NCBI RefSeq assembly: GCF_003574835.2
Contig: NZ_CP063196.1
Span: 806,001-870,000 of the forward strand
Reading direction: 5' to 3'
Source of the DNA: Thermobifida halotolerans
GTDB taxonomy: Bacteria; Actinomycetota; Actinomycetes; Streptosporangiales; Streptosporangiaceae
Length of the DNA: 64,000 nt
How positions within the stretch are numbered: position 1 is the first letter of the stretch; the number at the start of each line of letters is the position of its first letter. The notes under the pieces were generated by a model. That model saw nothing but the letters and a program-made list of their open reading frames with translations. It was not told where the DNA came from and searched no databases. Made by a program: the position numbers and the translations under genes. Positions 56,657 to 64,000 of the stretch are shown here, one piece after another.

Positions 56657-58786
56657 TCACAGCGCGGCGTCGATCCGCTCGCCCAGGTCCTCGGAGAGCA
56701 GCCGCGAGTAGGTGGCCGTGATGTGGTGGCTGTCGCGGTAGACGATGACGTTGCCGATCACCGCCGGGCAGTTGTTGTCGAGGCAGAAGCGGTCGTTCAT
56801 GTCGACGATGTGGACGTCGCCGACCCTGCCCTCCTCGGCCGCGATGACCTGGGGATCCTCCCCCCGCAACGCGGTGTCGCGCTCGCGGGTGCACGGGTCG
56901 ACGTCCGGGGAGTGCAGGTCGACGCACTCCACGACGCGGCTGCGGGTGGTGGGGGTGTCGCGCAGCGCCACGACGGTGATCCCCGCCTCCTCCAGCCGGT
57001 TCCACAGCAGGGCCATGCCCTCGGCCAGCTCCTCGCGCGCCGAATCCTCGTCGACCCCGTAGGGCCTGGCCTGTGCCCGGGAGCTGGTGAACACGATCTG
57101 CGGGTCCAGCTTGTGCAGCTCGGCCACCACGTTGGTGTTCCACTCCTGGCACTGGGTGTAGGGCTCGTCCTCGCCGGGGCGGACGAGCAGTGTCGCGGTG
57201 AAGGCGCACGAGGACTTGGTGAACGTGTACAACCGCCACCCGCGTTCGTCGGCGACCTCCTGGAGCGCGGGGGACCAGTGCGCGGCGTGGGAGTCGCCCA
57301 CGATCGCCACCGCGGTCTCGGCGTCGGCGGGGCCGTAGACGCACGGGGAGGGATAGGTGTCGGCCTCCGTGGACTGGCAGCCGTCGTCGTAGAGGTCGGG
57401 CAGGTCGTCCTCGGCGGTCAGGACCGACGGGTAGGGGGGAGCGGTGAGCTCGTCGGGTTCGGCCTCGAAGGCGTCCAGGGCCTGCGGTCCGACGTGCACC
57501 TCCGGGTCGAACTCGGTGGCGCGCACCTGCTGGACGTGGGCCTGGAGGCCCCAGCCCGCGCCCGCCACCACCAGCACGCCCGACAGCGCGAACGCCAGGG
57601 CCGAGCGTCCGGTGTTGAGCAGTCCGCGCTCCCGGACCGGGTCCTCCAGCACGATCTTGGTGGCCCAGGCCAGCAGCAGGGACAGCGCGGCCACCAGTGT
57701 GGCCGCCAGGGGGGACAGCTCGGTCGTGTTGGACATCCCGAGCGTGATGACGATGATCGGCCAGTGCCACAGGTACAGGGCGTAGGAGATGTCGCCGACG
57801 AACCGTGCGGGCCCGGTGCTCAGCAGGCGGCCCGCGCTGTAGCGGCCGGTTCCCTCGCCCGCGGCGATCACCGCGGCGGCACCCAGGACCGGCAGGGCGG
57901 CGGTGTGGCCGGGGAACGCGGTGTGCTCGCCGTAGCAGACCGCGGCCGTGACGACGGCCGTCAGACCGGCCCAGCCGAGTGCGCCGCGCAGCCGGTCGGG
58001 GACGCTCCAGCGGTTCAGCACGACTGCCAGCAGGCCGCCCACGGCCAGCTCCCACATCCGGGTGAAGGGCAGGTAGTAGGCGGCCGTGGGATCGGCCGCG
58101 GTCATCAGCACCGAGCAGGTGAACGAGGCGGCGATGACCGCGACCACGGCGCCCCCCAGCGCGGCGGCGGCCCGACCGGCGCCCAGCCGGGGGCGCAGCG
58201 CCGCCCAGCCCAGGAACAGCAGCGGCCACACCAGGTAGAACTGCTCCTCCACCGCCAGCGACCAGAAGTGCTGGACCGGGCTGGGCGCCTCCTCGGCGGC
58301 CAGGTAGTCCACGGTCTGTCCGGCCAGGACGAAGTTCTCGACGTAGGCGGCGCTGGCGACCAGCTCGACCGCGGTCTGCTCCAGGCGCGTCGAGGGCAGC
58401 AGGACCACGGCGGCCACGGCGGTCGCGGCCAGCACCAGGGTCGCGGCGGGCAGGATGCGGCGCACCCGCCGGACGTAGAACCGGCCGATCGAGATCCTGC
58501 CGTGGGAACGGGCCTCACGTAGCAGCAGCGACGTGATGAGGAAGCCGGAGATCACGAAGAAGACGTCGACTCCGACGTAGCCGCCGGGCAGGTAGGCGGC
58601 GTTGAGATGGTAGACGAGCACCAGAAGCACGGCCACGGCGCGCAGCCCCTGGACCTCGGGAAGGAAGCGCCGGGGTGCGGGACGGCGCGGGAGGGCGCGC
58701 GCGGTCGGGACAGGCGGTGATGCGGGGGCGTCCACTGACACGAGGTATCGCTCCAAGCGTCGGTCGCAGGCGGGGGCAGTACCCAT
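56657..58786 (-). CDS. OafA/YrhL-type acyltransferase with C-terminal SGNH domain
   Basis: The 709-residue membrane protein has an N-terminal acyltransferase-3 domain of about ten helices (residues 30-400): LPEVQGLRAVAVLLVLVYHL, GYVGVDVFFVISGFLITSLL, RFYVRRVRRILPAATLV and QHFWSLAVEEQFYLVWPLLF. After a linker comes an extracellular SGNH-like domain with the serine motif VAIVGDSHAAHWSPAL and the DxxH motif YRDSHHIT near the C-terminus. Such enzymes O-acetylate peptidoglycan, lipooligosaccharides or surface glycans. ATG 58786 is preceded by GGGGG at nine bases. It is convergent with the sugar transporter operon and has no glycan genes beside it. Confidence 0.9.
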   Translation of the reverse strand: MGTAPACDRRLERYLVSVDAPASPPVPTARALPRRPAPRRFLPEVQGLRAVAVLLVLVYHLNAAYLPGGYVGVDVFFVISGFLITSLLLREARSHGRISIGRFYVRRVRRILPAATLVLAATAVAAVVLLPSTRLEQTAVELVASAAYVENFVLAGQTVDYLAAEEAPSPVQHFWSLAVEEQFYLVWPLLFLGWAALRPRLGAGRAAAALGGAVVAVIAASFTCSVLMTAADPTAAYYLPFTRMWELAVGGLLAVVLNRWSVPDRLRGALGWAGLTAVVTAAVCYGEHTAFPGHTAALPVLGAAAVIAAGEGTGRYSAGRLLSTGPARFVGDISYALYLWHWPIIVITLGMSNTTELSPLAATLVAALSLLLAWATKIVLEDPVRERGLLNTGRSALAFALSGVLVVAGAGWGLQAHVQQVRATEFDPEVHVGPQALDAFEAEPDELTAPPYPSVLTAEDDLPDLYDDGCQSTEADTYPSPCVYGPADAETAVAIVGDSHAAHWSPALQEVADERGWRLYTFTKSSCAFTATLLVRPGEDEPYTQCQEWNTNVVAELHKLDPQIVFTSSRAQARPYGVDEDSAREELAEGMALLWNRLEEAGITVVALRDTPTTRSRVVECVDLHSPDVDPCTRERDTALRGEDPQVIAAEEGRVGDVHIVDMNDRFCLDNNCPAVIGNVIVYRDSHHITATYSRLLSEDLGERIDAAL

Positions 58787-58922
58787 CACGATGATCCCCC
58801 GACATCGTCACGGAGTGTGCAGGGGATGACAGATTCTCTCAGGGTCTGTTCAGAAAAATCTCATAACTCGCCCAGAAAAGCACACTCGGGGGTCGGTGTG
58901 CCCCGACGGTTGCGCGACACGC

Positions 58923-58965
58923 CACGCAGACGCGCCCCCGGACGGGCCGGGGACGCGTCTGCGTG
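58923..58965 (-). terminator. terminator of the monooxygenase operon
   Basis: CACGCAGACGCG (58923-58934) pairs with CGCGTCTGCGTG (58954-58965), with further inner CCCCGG/CCGGGG pairing. It lies 21 bases after the stop of the last minus-strand gene. Confidence 0.8.
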
Positions 58966-58985
58966 ACGGGGAGGGCCTGTGCCGG

Positions 58986-59894
58986 TCAGTCGGACGGCGG
59001 CGGCCCGGCCGTGCCGGTGCGCGCGGCGTCGGCCGCGCCGCCCCGACCCACCGGTCGGGTGCGCCGGTCGCGGCCCGCCTCCAGTCGCGGCTCCAGGCGG
59101 GCCACCTCCCGGGAGCCCATCCGCGCGACGATCCCGGGCAGCAGGCCCCGCACCAGTTGCATGACGGGCAGCCACCGCTGCCCGTACACGTGCGCCGAAC
59201 GCCGGGCGATCCCCGCCACGATGTTGTCCACCGCGGGCGGCAGCGGGTGGGTGCGGTTGGCGGGCCAGGGCAGCCGGGAGCGCAGTTCCCGCAGCACCTC
59301 GTCGTGGTCGGCGCCGCGCACCATGTCGGTGTCGGTCCAACTGAGGTAGGCCACGCCGACGTCGACGCCCCTGTGGGCGACCTCGGCCCGCAGGGCGTGC
59401 GCGAACGCCTCCACCCCGGACTTGCTGGCGCAGTAGGCGGCCATCATCGGGGCGGGGGTCAGCGCCGCCAGCGAGGCGATCTGCAGCAGGTAGCCCCGGC
59501 TGCGCAGCAGCGCGGGCAGGAACGCGCGGGCGGTGGCCACGCTGCCCAGCAGGTTCACCTCGATGACGCGGTCGAAGAAGACCGGGTCGGAGTCGACGAA
59601 CGGGCCGCCCACGGCGATTCCGGCGTTGGCGACCACGATGTCGACGCGCCCGTACCGGTCCTCGACGCCGCGCGCCGCGTCGCCGATCGCGGTGCGGTCG
59701 GTGACGTCGGCGCGCCAGGCGCTGGCGTGGGGGCCGCACGCGGCGGCGGTGGCGGTCAGCTCCTCGGGCTCCAGCCCGACCAGTGCGACCTTCGCCCCGC
59801 GTGCGGCGAGCCGCCTCGCCAGCAGGGCGCCCACGCCGCGCGCGGCGCCGGTGACCACCGCGACCTTTCCGTCCAGGAGGCGCCGCCCGCTCAA
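58986..59894 (-). CDS. short-chain dehydrogenase/reductase
   Basis: The 302-residue classical SDR has the cofactor motif VAVVTGAARGVGALLARRLA (residues 10-29), VDIVVANAGIAV, and catalytic Y-x-x-x-K in MMAAYCASKSGVEAFA. The C-terminal 50 residues are arginine-rich. It starts at TTG 59894 within the stop of the hydrolase gene (TTGA), with GGAGGAGG ahead. It is the third gene of a monooxygenase, alpha/beta hydrolase and SDR operon resembling Rv3083-Rv3085 of the mycobacterial mymA cluster. It probably oxidises or reduces an alcohol or ketone handled by that pathway. Confidence 0.88.
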   Translation of the reverse strand: MSGRRLLDGKVAVVTGAARGVGALLARRLAARGAKVALVGLEPEELTATAAACGPHASAWRADVTDRTAIGDAARGVEDRYGRVDIVVANAGIAVGGPFVDSDPVFFDRVIEVNLLGSVATARAFLPALLRSRGYLLQIASLAALTPAPMMAAYCASKSGVEAFAHALRAEVAHRGVDVGVAYLSWTDTDMVRGADHDEVLRELRSRLPWPANRTHPLPPAVDNIVAGIARRSAHVYGQRWLPVMQLVRGLLPGIVARMGSREVARLEPRLEAGRDRRTRPVGRGGAADAARTGTAGPPPSD

Positions 59895-60838
59895 CTCGCC
59901 TCCTCCAGGGCCGTGGCGGCGTCGGCCCCGGCCGGCGCGCCCAGGTGGTCGCGGACGAGTTCCCGCAGGACCTCGCAGACGCGGTCGGGGGCCTCCAGCG
60001 GGGTCATGTGTCCCGTGCCGGGCAGCAGGACCAGGTCCTCGCAGGCGGGCAGCGCCTCGGCGAGCCGCTGGGCGTGCACCGGAGGGGTGAGCCGGTCGGC
60101 GGTTCCGGCCAGGACCCGGCTGGGCATGTCGAGGTGGCGCAGCGACTCCCGCAGATCGAGGTTGAGCAGCACCGACCCCCATCGGGCGCGCGGAACCGAC
60201 CCGCAGGCGTGCACGACGCGCACGCACAGGTCCACCATGTCGGCCGGGGAGTTCGCGGCCATGGTCATGTACCGCAGGCCCGCGCGGGTGAGCGGGGTGA
60301 CCGGCCCCAGCGGCAGCGGCACGGTGAGCAGGAGCCGGTGGAACACCGAGCGCAGCCGGACGAGGCGGCCGGGGGAGCCGCCGAAGACGCGGGCGGAGGG
60401 CACCAGCCGGTCGCTGCCGGTGCTGGCCAGCAGCACCGCGGCGGCCCGTTCCCGGAACTCGGGACGGTCGGCGGCGGCCATGATCGTCATGCCGCCCATG
60501 CTGTGGCCCGCGACGACGGCTCCGGTGCCGCGGCGCACCGTCGCCTGGAGCACCGCGCACAGGTCGTCGGCCAGGGCGGTGGCGCTGTAGCCGCCGCGGC
60601 GGGGGGTCTCGCTGCGGCCGTGTCCGCGCTGGTCGTACAGCACGACCCGGAAGCGCGGTCCCAGGGCGCGCAGGACGGGCGCCCAGAACAGGGTGGAGCA
60701 GGTCCAGCCGTGGCTGAGCACCACGGTCGGGGCGTCGTCGGGGCCGTGGACCTCGGCGTGCAGCATGGTTCCGTCGGCGGAGCGCACGCGCAGCACACCG
60801 GCGGGTTCGGGGGGCCTCAGCGCTTCGGGGAGTCTCAA
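59891..60838 (-). CDS. alpha/beta-hydrolase (esterase/lipase-like)
   Basis: The 315-residue protein has the alpha/beta-hydrolase fold: oxyanion strand TVVLSHGWTCSTLFWAPVL, nucleophile elbow GHSMGGMT, acid in AGTADRLTPP and histidine in LPGTGHMTPLEAP. It would cleave an ester, fitting the product of a Baeyer-Villiger oxidation by the upstream enzyme. TTG 60838 overlaps the stop of the monooxygenase gene and is preceded by GGAGG, so translation is coupled. There is no signal peptide, so it acts in the cytoplasm. Confidence 0.88.
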   Translation of the reverse strand: MRLPEALRPPEPAGVLRVRSADGTMLHAEVHGPDDAPTVVLSHGWTCSTLFWAPVLRALGPRFRVVLYDQRGHGRSETPRRGGYSATALADDLCAVLQATVRRGTGAVVAGHSMGGMTIMAAADRPEFRERAAAVLLASTGSDRLVPSARVFGGSPGRLVRLRSVFHRLLLTVPLPLGPVTPLTRAGLRYMTMAANSPADMVDLCVRVVHACGSVPRARWGSVLLNLDLRESLRHLDMPSRVLAGTADRLTPPVHAQRLAEALPACEDLVLLPGTGHMTPLEAPDRVCEVLRELVRDHLGAPAGADAATALEEAS

Positions 60839-62364
60839 CGCACTGCCTCCGGTGCGGTCGTGGCGGACTGGGGAGCGGCCTCCCGGGCGGGGAGCACCGT
60901 GTACTCGGCCGGGTCGATCCTGCGGGTGGCGGAGCGGAAGCTGAGGGTGGAGCCGGGCCACAGCGTGGTGTTGCGGCCCCGGGAGTCCAGGTACCAGCTG
61001 GCGCAGCCGCCCTGGGCCCACACGGTGCGGCGCATGCGCCGCTGGAGCCGGTCGTTCCAGGCGTCCTGGGCCTCGCGGCGGGGCTCGATCGCGGCGATGC
61101 GCCGGGAGTCCATGTGGCGCAGCGCGTCCATGATGTAGTTCACCTGGGACTCGATCATGTAGATCATCGAGGTGTGGCCCAGTCCGGTGTTGGGGCCGAC
61201 GATGAGGAAGAGATTGGGGAAGCCGGCGACCGTGGTGCCGCGCAGGGCCCGCATGCCGTCCTTCCAGTGCTCGGAGAGGGACACGCCCGCGGCGTCGCGG
61301 ATGCGTGCGCCGACCGGCATGTCGGTGACGTGGAACCCGGTGGCGAAGACCACCGCGTCGGCCTCGTGCTCGGTGCCGTCGGAGGCGACGAGCGTGCTGC
61401 CGCGCACCTCGGCCAGGCCGGAGGCGACCACGTCGACGTTGGGGCGGGTCAGCGCCGGATAGTAGTCGTTGGACAGCAGGATGCGCTTGCAGCCCATGAC
61501 GTAGTCGGGGGTGAGCTTGGCGCGCAGTTCGGGGTCCCTGACGGCGCGGCGCAGGTGCCTGCGGGCGACGGCGGTGGCCGCCTTCAGCAGGGCGGGGTGG
61601 CGCACGAACGCGCCGACGCTGGATTCGCGGGTGAGGTAGACGCCCGCGCGGGCGAGTTTCTGGGCGGCCGGGACCGTGCGGAACAGCCACCGCTCCAGTC
61701 CGGTGATGGCGCGGTCGGCGCGGGGAACGACCCAGGCGGGGGTGCGCTGGAACAGCACGAGCCGGTCCACCCGGGGCTGGACGGCCGGGACGATCTGGAC
61801 GGCCGAGGCGCCGGTGCCGACGACCGCCACGCGCCTGCCGGTGAGGTCGTAGTCGTGGTTCCAGCGTCCGGAGTGGAACACCGTGCCGGGGAAGTCGGCC
61901 AGTCCGGGGATGTCGGGGATCGCGGGGTCGGCGAGCGCCCCGGCGGCGCTGACCAGGACGTCGCAGGTGAGGGTGGCGCCGGTGGTGCGCACCGTCCAGC
62001 GCAGGCGTTCGGCGTCCCAGCGGGCCTCCAGCACCTCGCTGCGGGTGCGGACGTGGGGGCGCAGACCGAAGCGGTCGGTCACGTCCTCCAGGTAGGCGCG
62101 GATGTGCGGCTGCCCGGAGAAGCTGCGCGGCCAGTGCGGGTTGGGGGCGAAGGAGAAGGAGTACAGGTGGGAGGGGACGTCGCAGGCGCACCCGGGGTAG
62201 GTGTTGTCGCGCCAGGTTCCACCGACGTCGTCGGCGCGTTCGAGGATGACGAAGTCGTTCTCGCCCGCCTGGCGCAGTCGGACGCCCAGCCCGATCCCAC
62301 CGAACCCCGATCCGATGATCGCGATCCGCACGTGGGGCGCTGCGGGCGTTGCTGTGGAGCCCAT
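60835..62364 (-). CDS. Baeyer-Villiger-type flavin monooxygenase
   Basis: The 509-residue enzyme has FAD-binding IAIIGSGFGGIGLGVRLR (residues 14-31), ADDVGGTWRDNTYPGCACDV, the Baeyer-Villiger fingerprint FPGTVFHSGRW (about 155-165) and NADPH-binding VAVVGTGASAVQIVP. It inserts oxygen next to ketones or oxidises sulfur or nitrogen using NADPH. ATG 62364 is preceded by GAGAGGTGG. Its operon partners, an esterase and an SDR, suggest degradation or modification of a fatty or cyclic ketone. The Rv3083 (mymA) similarity is by architecture and neighbours. The upstream palindrome (62382-62397) may bind its regulator. Confidence 0.9.
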   Translation of the reverse strand: MGSTATPAAPHVRIAIIGSGFGGIGLGVRLRQAGENDFVILERADDVGGTWRDNTYPGCACDVPSHLYSFSFAPNPHWPRSFSGQPHIRAYLEDVTDRFGLRPHVRTRSEVLEARWDAERLRWTVRTTGATLTCDVLVSAAGALADPAIPDIPGLADFPGTVFHSGRWNHDYDLTGRRVAVVGTGASAVQIVPAVQPRVDRLVLFQRTPAWVVPRADRAITGLERWLFRTVPAAQKLARAGVYLTRESSVGAFVRHPALLKAATAVARRHLRRAVRDPELRAKLTPDYVMGCKRILLSNDYYPALTRPNVDVVASGLAEVRGSTLVASDGTEHEADAVVFATGFHVTDMPVGARIRDAAGVSLSEHWKDGMRALRGTTVAGFPNLFLIVGPNTGLGHTSMIYMIESQVNYIMDALRHMDSRRIAAIEPRREAQDAWNDRLQRRMRRTVWAQGGCASWYLDSRGRNTTLWPGSTLSFRSATRRIDPAEYTVLPAREAAPQSATTAPEAVR

Positions 62365-62381
62365 AGCACCACCTCTCGTCG

Positions 62382-62397
62382 TTGGTTATTGAACCAA
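62382..62397. promoter_or_regulatory. inverted repeat upstream of the monooxygenase operon
   Basis: TTGGTTATTGAACCAA has six-base perfect arms around ATTG and lies 18 bases upstream of ATG 62364. It looks like an operator (TetR/MarR or AraC class). A second repeat CAATGGACATTG is at 62431-62442. Confidence 0.5.
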
Positions 62398-62430
62398 TGA
62401 GTGTTGGCAATGTTTGAGCGTAAACCATGA

Positions 62431-62442
62431 CAATGGACATTG
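62431..62442. promoter_or_regulatory. second inverted repeat near the monooxygenase promoter
   Basis: CAATGGACATTG has five-base arms around GA and shares the CATTG element with the nearby repeat CATTGGTT seen on the minus strand at 62391-62399. It may be a second half of a spaced operator. Confidence 0.35.
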
Positions 62443-62475
62443 GAAGATTTGGGTCACTCTTCCCGGAGGCACGGG

Positions 62476-63354
62476 TCACAGCCGGTCGAGGAGTTCGGTC
62501 TTCTTCGCCCGGAACTCCTCCTCGGTGAGCAGCCCCTCGTCGCGCAACCGCCCCAGTTCGCGGATGCGGTCGTAGACGGTCCGCTCGTCGGCGGTGTACG
62601 CGTCGGTCGGCCGCGCCGGACCGGAGGTGTCCCGCGCCCACAGGTGCGCCGTCACGGTCGCCGCCAGCAGCAGCGTACGGGCCTCCTCCCTGCGAGAGGA
62701 GTTGGTCAGCAGGCACGACAGGTCCTTGCCGGGCTTGGCGGCGGCGGGGGAGGTCCCGGCCTCGTGCGTGACGATCCGCAGGTAGCCCTCGTTCCACCCG
62801 TCGGTGGGCACCCACTCGGCCCGGCGGATCTCGGAGAGCGGGAACTCCCGGCGCTGCTCCCTCCGCTTGCGGGAGCCCGCCTCGCCCGACCACACCAGGC
62901 GCACCGCCTCACCGTCGAAGAAGGCCGTGCCCTCGGAGGTCTGGACGTGCAGCGGAAGCGGCGGGACCAGACCGGTGGCGAGCTGCTCGGGGGGTGCGGG
63001 GTCGCCGTCGTCCCGTGCGGCCTCGGCGGCCGCGGCGAACTGGTCGGCGTAGTACTCGGCGAGCAGTTCGGTGGCGGGCCTCCCGGTCAGCAGGAACGGC
63101 TGGCTCTTCTCCGCCAGGCCCGCCCCGACCGCGGTGAAGGGGTCGGCGCGCTCGTGCAGCCGCAGCCGCAGCCGCCAGTCCTTGCCCCGCACCCCGCGGG
63201 GCGTGAACTCCACCAGGGAGACGGCCGCCACGGGCAGCCGGCACCGGCCGAGAGCCACCAGCAGCGGGTCGGCGCGCCAGCCCGTGCGGTAGTGGATGGA
63301 GACCGTCTCCCCGTCGAACCGCCAGATCCCCTGCTTTCCCCGCAATTCGTCCAC
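62476..63354 (-). CDS. DUF4429 and SHOCT-domain protein
   Basis: The 292-residue cytoplasmic protein has two DUF4429-like beta-rich repeats (about residues 5-95 and 130-230: GKQGIWRFDGETVSIHYRTG; then AFFDGEAVRLVWSGEAG with EGYLRIVTHEAG). It ends with a SHOCT motif (DRIRELGRLRDEGLLTEEEF, with EFRAKKTELLDRL). SHOCT tails are oligomerisation/partner modules. The function of DUF4429 is unknown; it is common in actinobacteria. The start is GTG 63354. A linker rich in D/P (residues 110-125) joins the repeats. Confidence 0.88.
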   Translation of the reverse strand: MDELRGKQGIWRFDGETVSIHYRTGWRADPLLVALGRCRLPVAAVSLVEFTPRGVRGKDWRLRLRLHERADPFTAVGAGLAEKSQPFLLTGRPATELLAEYYADQFAAAAEAARDDGDPAPPEQLATGLVPPLPLHVQTSEGTAFFDGEAVRLVWSGEAGSRKRREQRREFPLSEIRRAEWVPTDGWNEGYLRIVTHEAGTSPAAAKPGKDLSCLLTNSSRREEARTLLLAATVTAHLWARDTSGPARPTDAYTADERTVYDRIRELGRLRDEGLLTEEEFRAKKTELLDRL

Positions 63355-63444
63355 CCGGCAATTCTAGGGAGACCGGCCGCCGCGCACACCGCGCCGAGAG
63401 CGCCCCGACCCGTCACGCGGGGCTCCCGCGCTGCGCGGGCCGGG

Positions 63445-64000
63445 TCAGGCCCCGGCCACGAGGTCGCCCGGAGCCTGCTCGAACTGGGTCCGGTACAGCC
63501 GCGCGTACCGGCCGTCCCGGGCCAGCAGTTCGGTGTGCGTGCCGCGCTCCACGATCCGCCCCGCCTCGACCACCAGGATGAGGTCGGCGGCCTGGACCGT
63601 GGACAGCCGGTGCGCGATCACCAGGGCGGTGCGCCCCTCCAGCGCCTCGGTGAGCGCCTCCTGCACCTGCACCTCCGACGTGGAGTCCAGGTGCGCGGTG
63701 GCCTCGTCCAGGATCACCACCCGGGGCTGCGCCAGCAGCAGTCGCGCGATGGTCAGCCGCTGGCGCTCGCCGCCGGAGAAGCGGTAGCCGCGCTCGCCCA
63801 CGACCGTGTCCAGCCCGTCGGGCAGCCCCTCGATCAGGTCGGCGATCCTGGCCCGGCGCAGCGCCTCCCACATCTCCTCCTCGGTCGCCTCGGGCCGCGC
63901 CAGCAGCAGGTTGCCCCGGACCGTGTCGTGGAACAGGTGCCCGTCCTGCGTCACCATGCCCAGCGTGGTGCGCAGCGAGGCGAACGACAGGTCCCGCACG
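63445..64000 (-). CDS. ABC exporter ATP-binding domain (partial, cut by window edge)
   Basis: Only the C-terminal 184 residues are in the window; the gene continues past 64000 (frame open to the edge). Visible are the Q-loop TTLGMVTQDGHLFHDTVRGN, the signature FSGGERQRLTIARLLL, Walker B VVILDEATAHLD and the switch histidine in ALVIAHRLSTVQAADLI. The pattern, including the end HTELLARDGRYARLY, is that of a type IV multidrug or lipid exporter with a fused transmembrane domain upstream. Walker A lies outside the window. Substrate is unknown. Confidence 0.9.
   Translation of the reverse strand, partial: VRDLSFASLRTTLGMVTQDGHLFHDTVRGNLLLARPEATEEEMWEALRRARIADLIEGLPDGLDTVVGERGYRFSGGERQRLTIARLLLAQPRVVILDEATAHLDSTSEVQVQEALTEALEGRTALVIAHRLSTVQAADLILVVEAGRIVERGTHTELLARDGRYARLYRTQFEQAPGDLVAGA

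Noticed and set aside
60839-62893. Possible fusion of the alpha/beta hydrolase with an upstream 680-residue segment
   Set aside because: The extension is the shadow frame of the monooxygenase gene. The TTG at 60838 with GGAGG and a normal hydrolase length is sufficient.
1-64000. CRISPR arrays, tRNA/rRNA genes, phage or intact transposon
   Set aside because: No regularly spaced direct repeats, no cloverleaf-like or rRNA-like stretch, no transposase with intact ends and no flanking target duplications were seen.

Overview
The window is about 70% or more G+C, with strongly GC-biased third codon positions, frequent GTG and some TTG starts, and many ATGA/GTGA stop-start overlaps. It carries actinobacterial hallmark families: Spo0M, glucosyl-3-phosphoglycerate synthase, a CU044_5270-like/ECF sigma pair, DUF4429-SHOCT and SGNH acyltransferase. 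It is most likely a chromosomal segment of a filamentous actinobacterium. A Nocardiopsis/Thermobifida-like relative is a guess; genus cannot be fixed from sequence alone. I saw no rRNA, tRNA, CRISPR array, phage or intact insertion sequence.

Layout. 1-15 kb is a housekeeping/accessory mix: Spo0M, a degenerate acyl-CoA-ligase-like protein with a START-like partner, two inverted GpgS paralogues around a SMI1/KNR4 gene, a Bcr/CflA efflux pump, a HAD-ATPase fusion, peptide deformylase, a VOC protein, a YbdK-type ligase, a deaminase and a cyclase-family hydrolase. 15-17.7 kb is a decayed patch with a nuclease remnant and an ECF sigma factor plus partner gene, both broken by several single-base shifts. 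18.3-23.6 kb is a sugar-acid operon (Gfo/Idh/MocA oxidoreductase, DUF993, TIM-barrel isomerase, KdgD-like dehydratase, enolase-superfamily dehydratase). 23.7-26.4 kb is a LacI regulator translationally coupled to a FAD/Rieske oxidoreductase.

26.5-43.1 kb is one long co-directional run of 14 genes: a DapA-family lyase, a three-subunit HcnABC/LhpBEF-like imino-acid dehydrogenase, a prolidase-like amidohydrolase, HyuA and HyuB, a complete Dpp-type peptide ABC transporter, a stand-alone allophanate-hydrolase-C-terminus-like protein, and a D-hydantoinase. I read it as a candidate uptake and catabolic system for cyclic or peptide-bound imino acids (hydroxyproline-like). This is the most interesting locus in the window.

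43.2-45.4 kb is a TerD-domain protein. 45.6-56.5 kb is a LacI-controlled sugar region: LacI, an epimerase, a PmoA/DUF6807 protein, two Gfo/Idh/MocA oxidoreductases, a ketoglutarate-semialdehyde-dehydrogenase-type ALDH, and a CUT1 sugar transporter without its ATPase. Four near-palindromic sites of the form TGGWAARCGCTTDCCA link 18.3, 49.7, 52.9 and 53.2 kb. 56.6-64 kb has an OafA-type acyltransferase, a mymA-like monooxygenase/hydrolase/SDR operon joined by TTGA overlaps, a DUF4429-SHOCT protein, and the 3' part of an ABC exporter cut by the window edge.

Metabolically, the KdgD branch and the DapA-family/imino-acid branch are both expected to yield 2-oxoglutarate semialdehyde, and the aldehyde dehydrogenase at 49.8 kb would convert that to 2-oxoglutarate.
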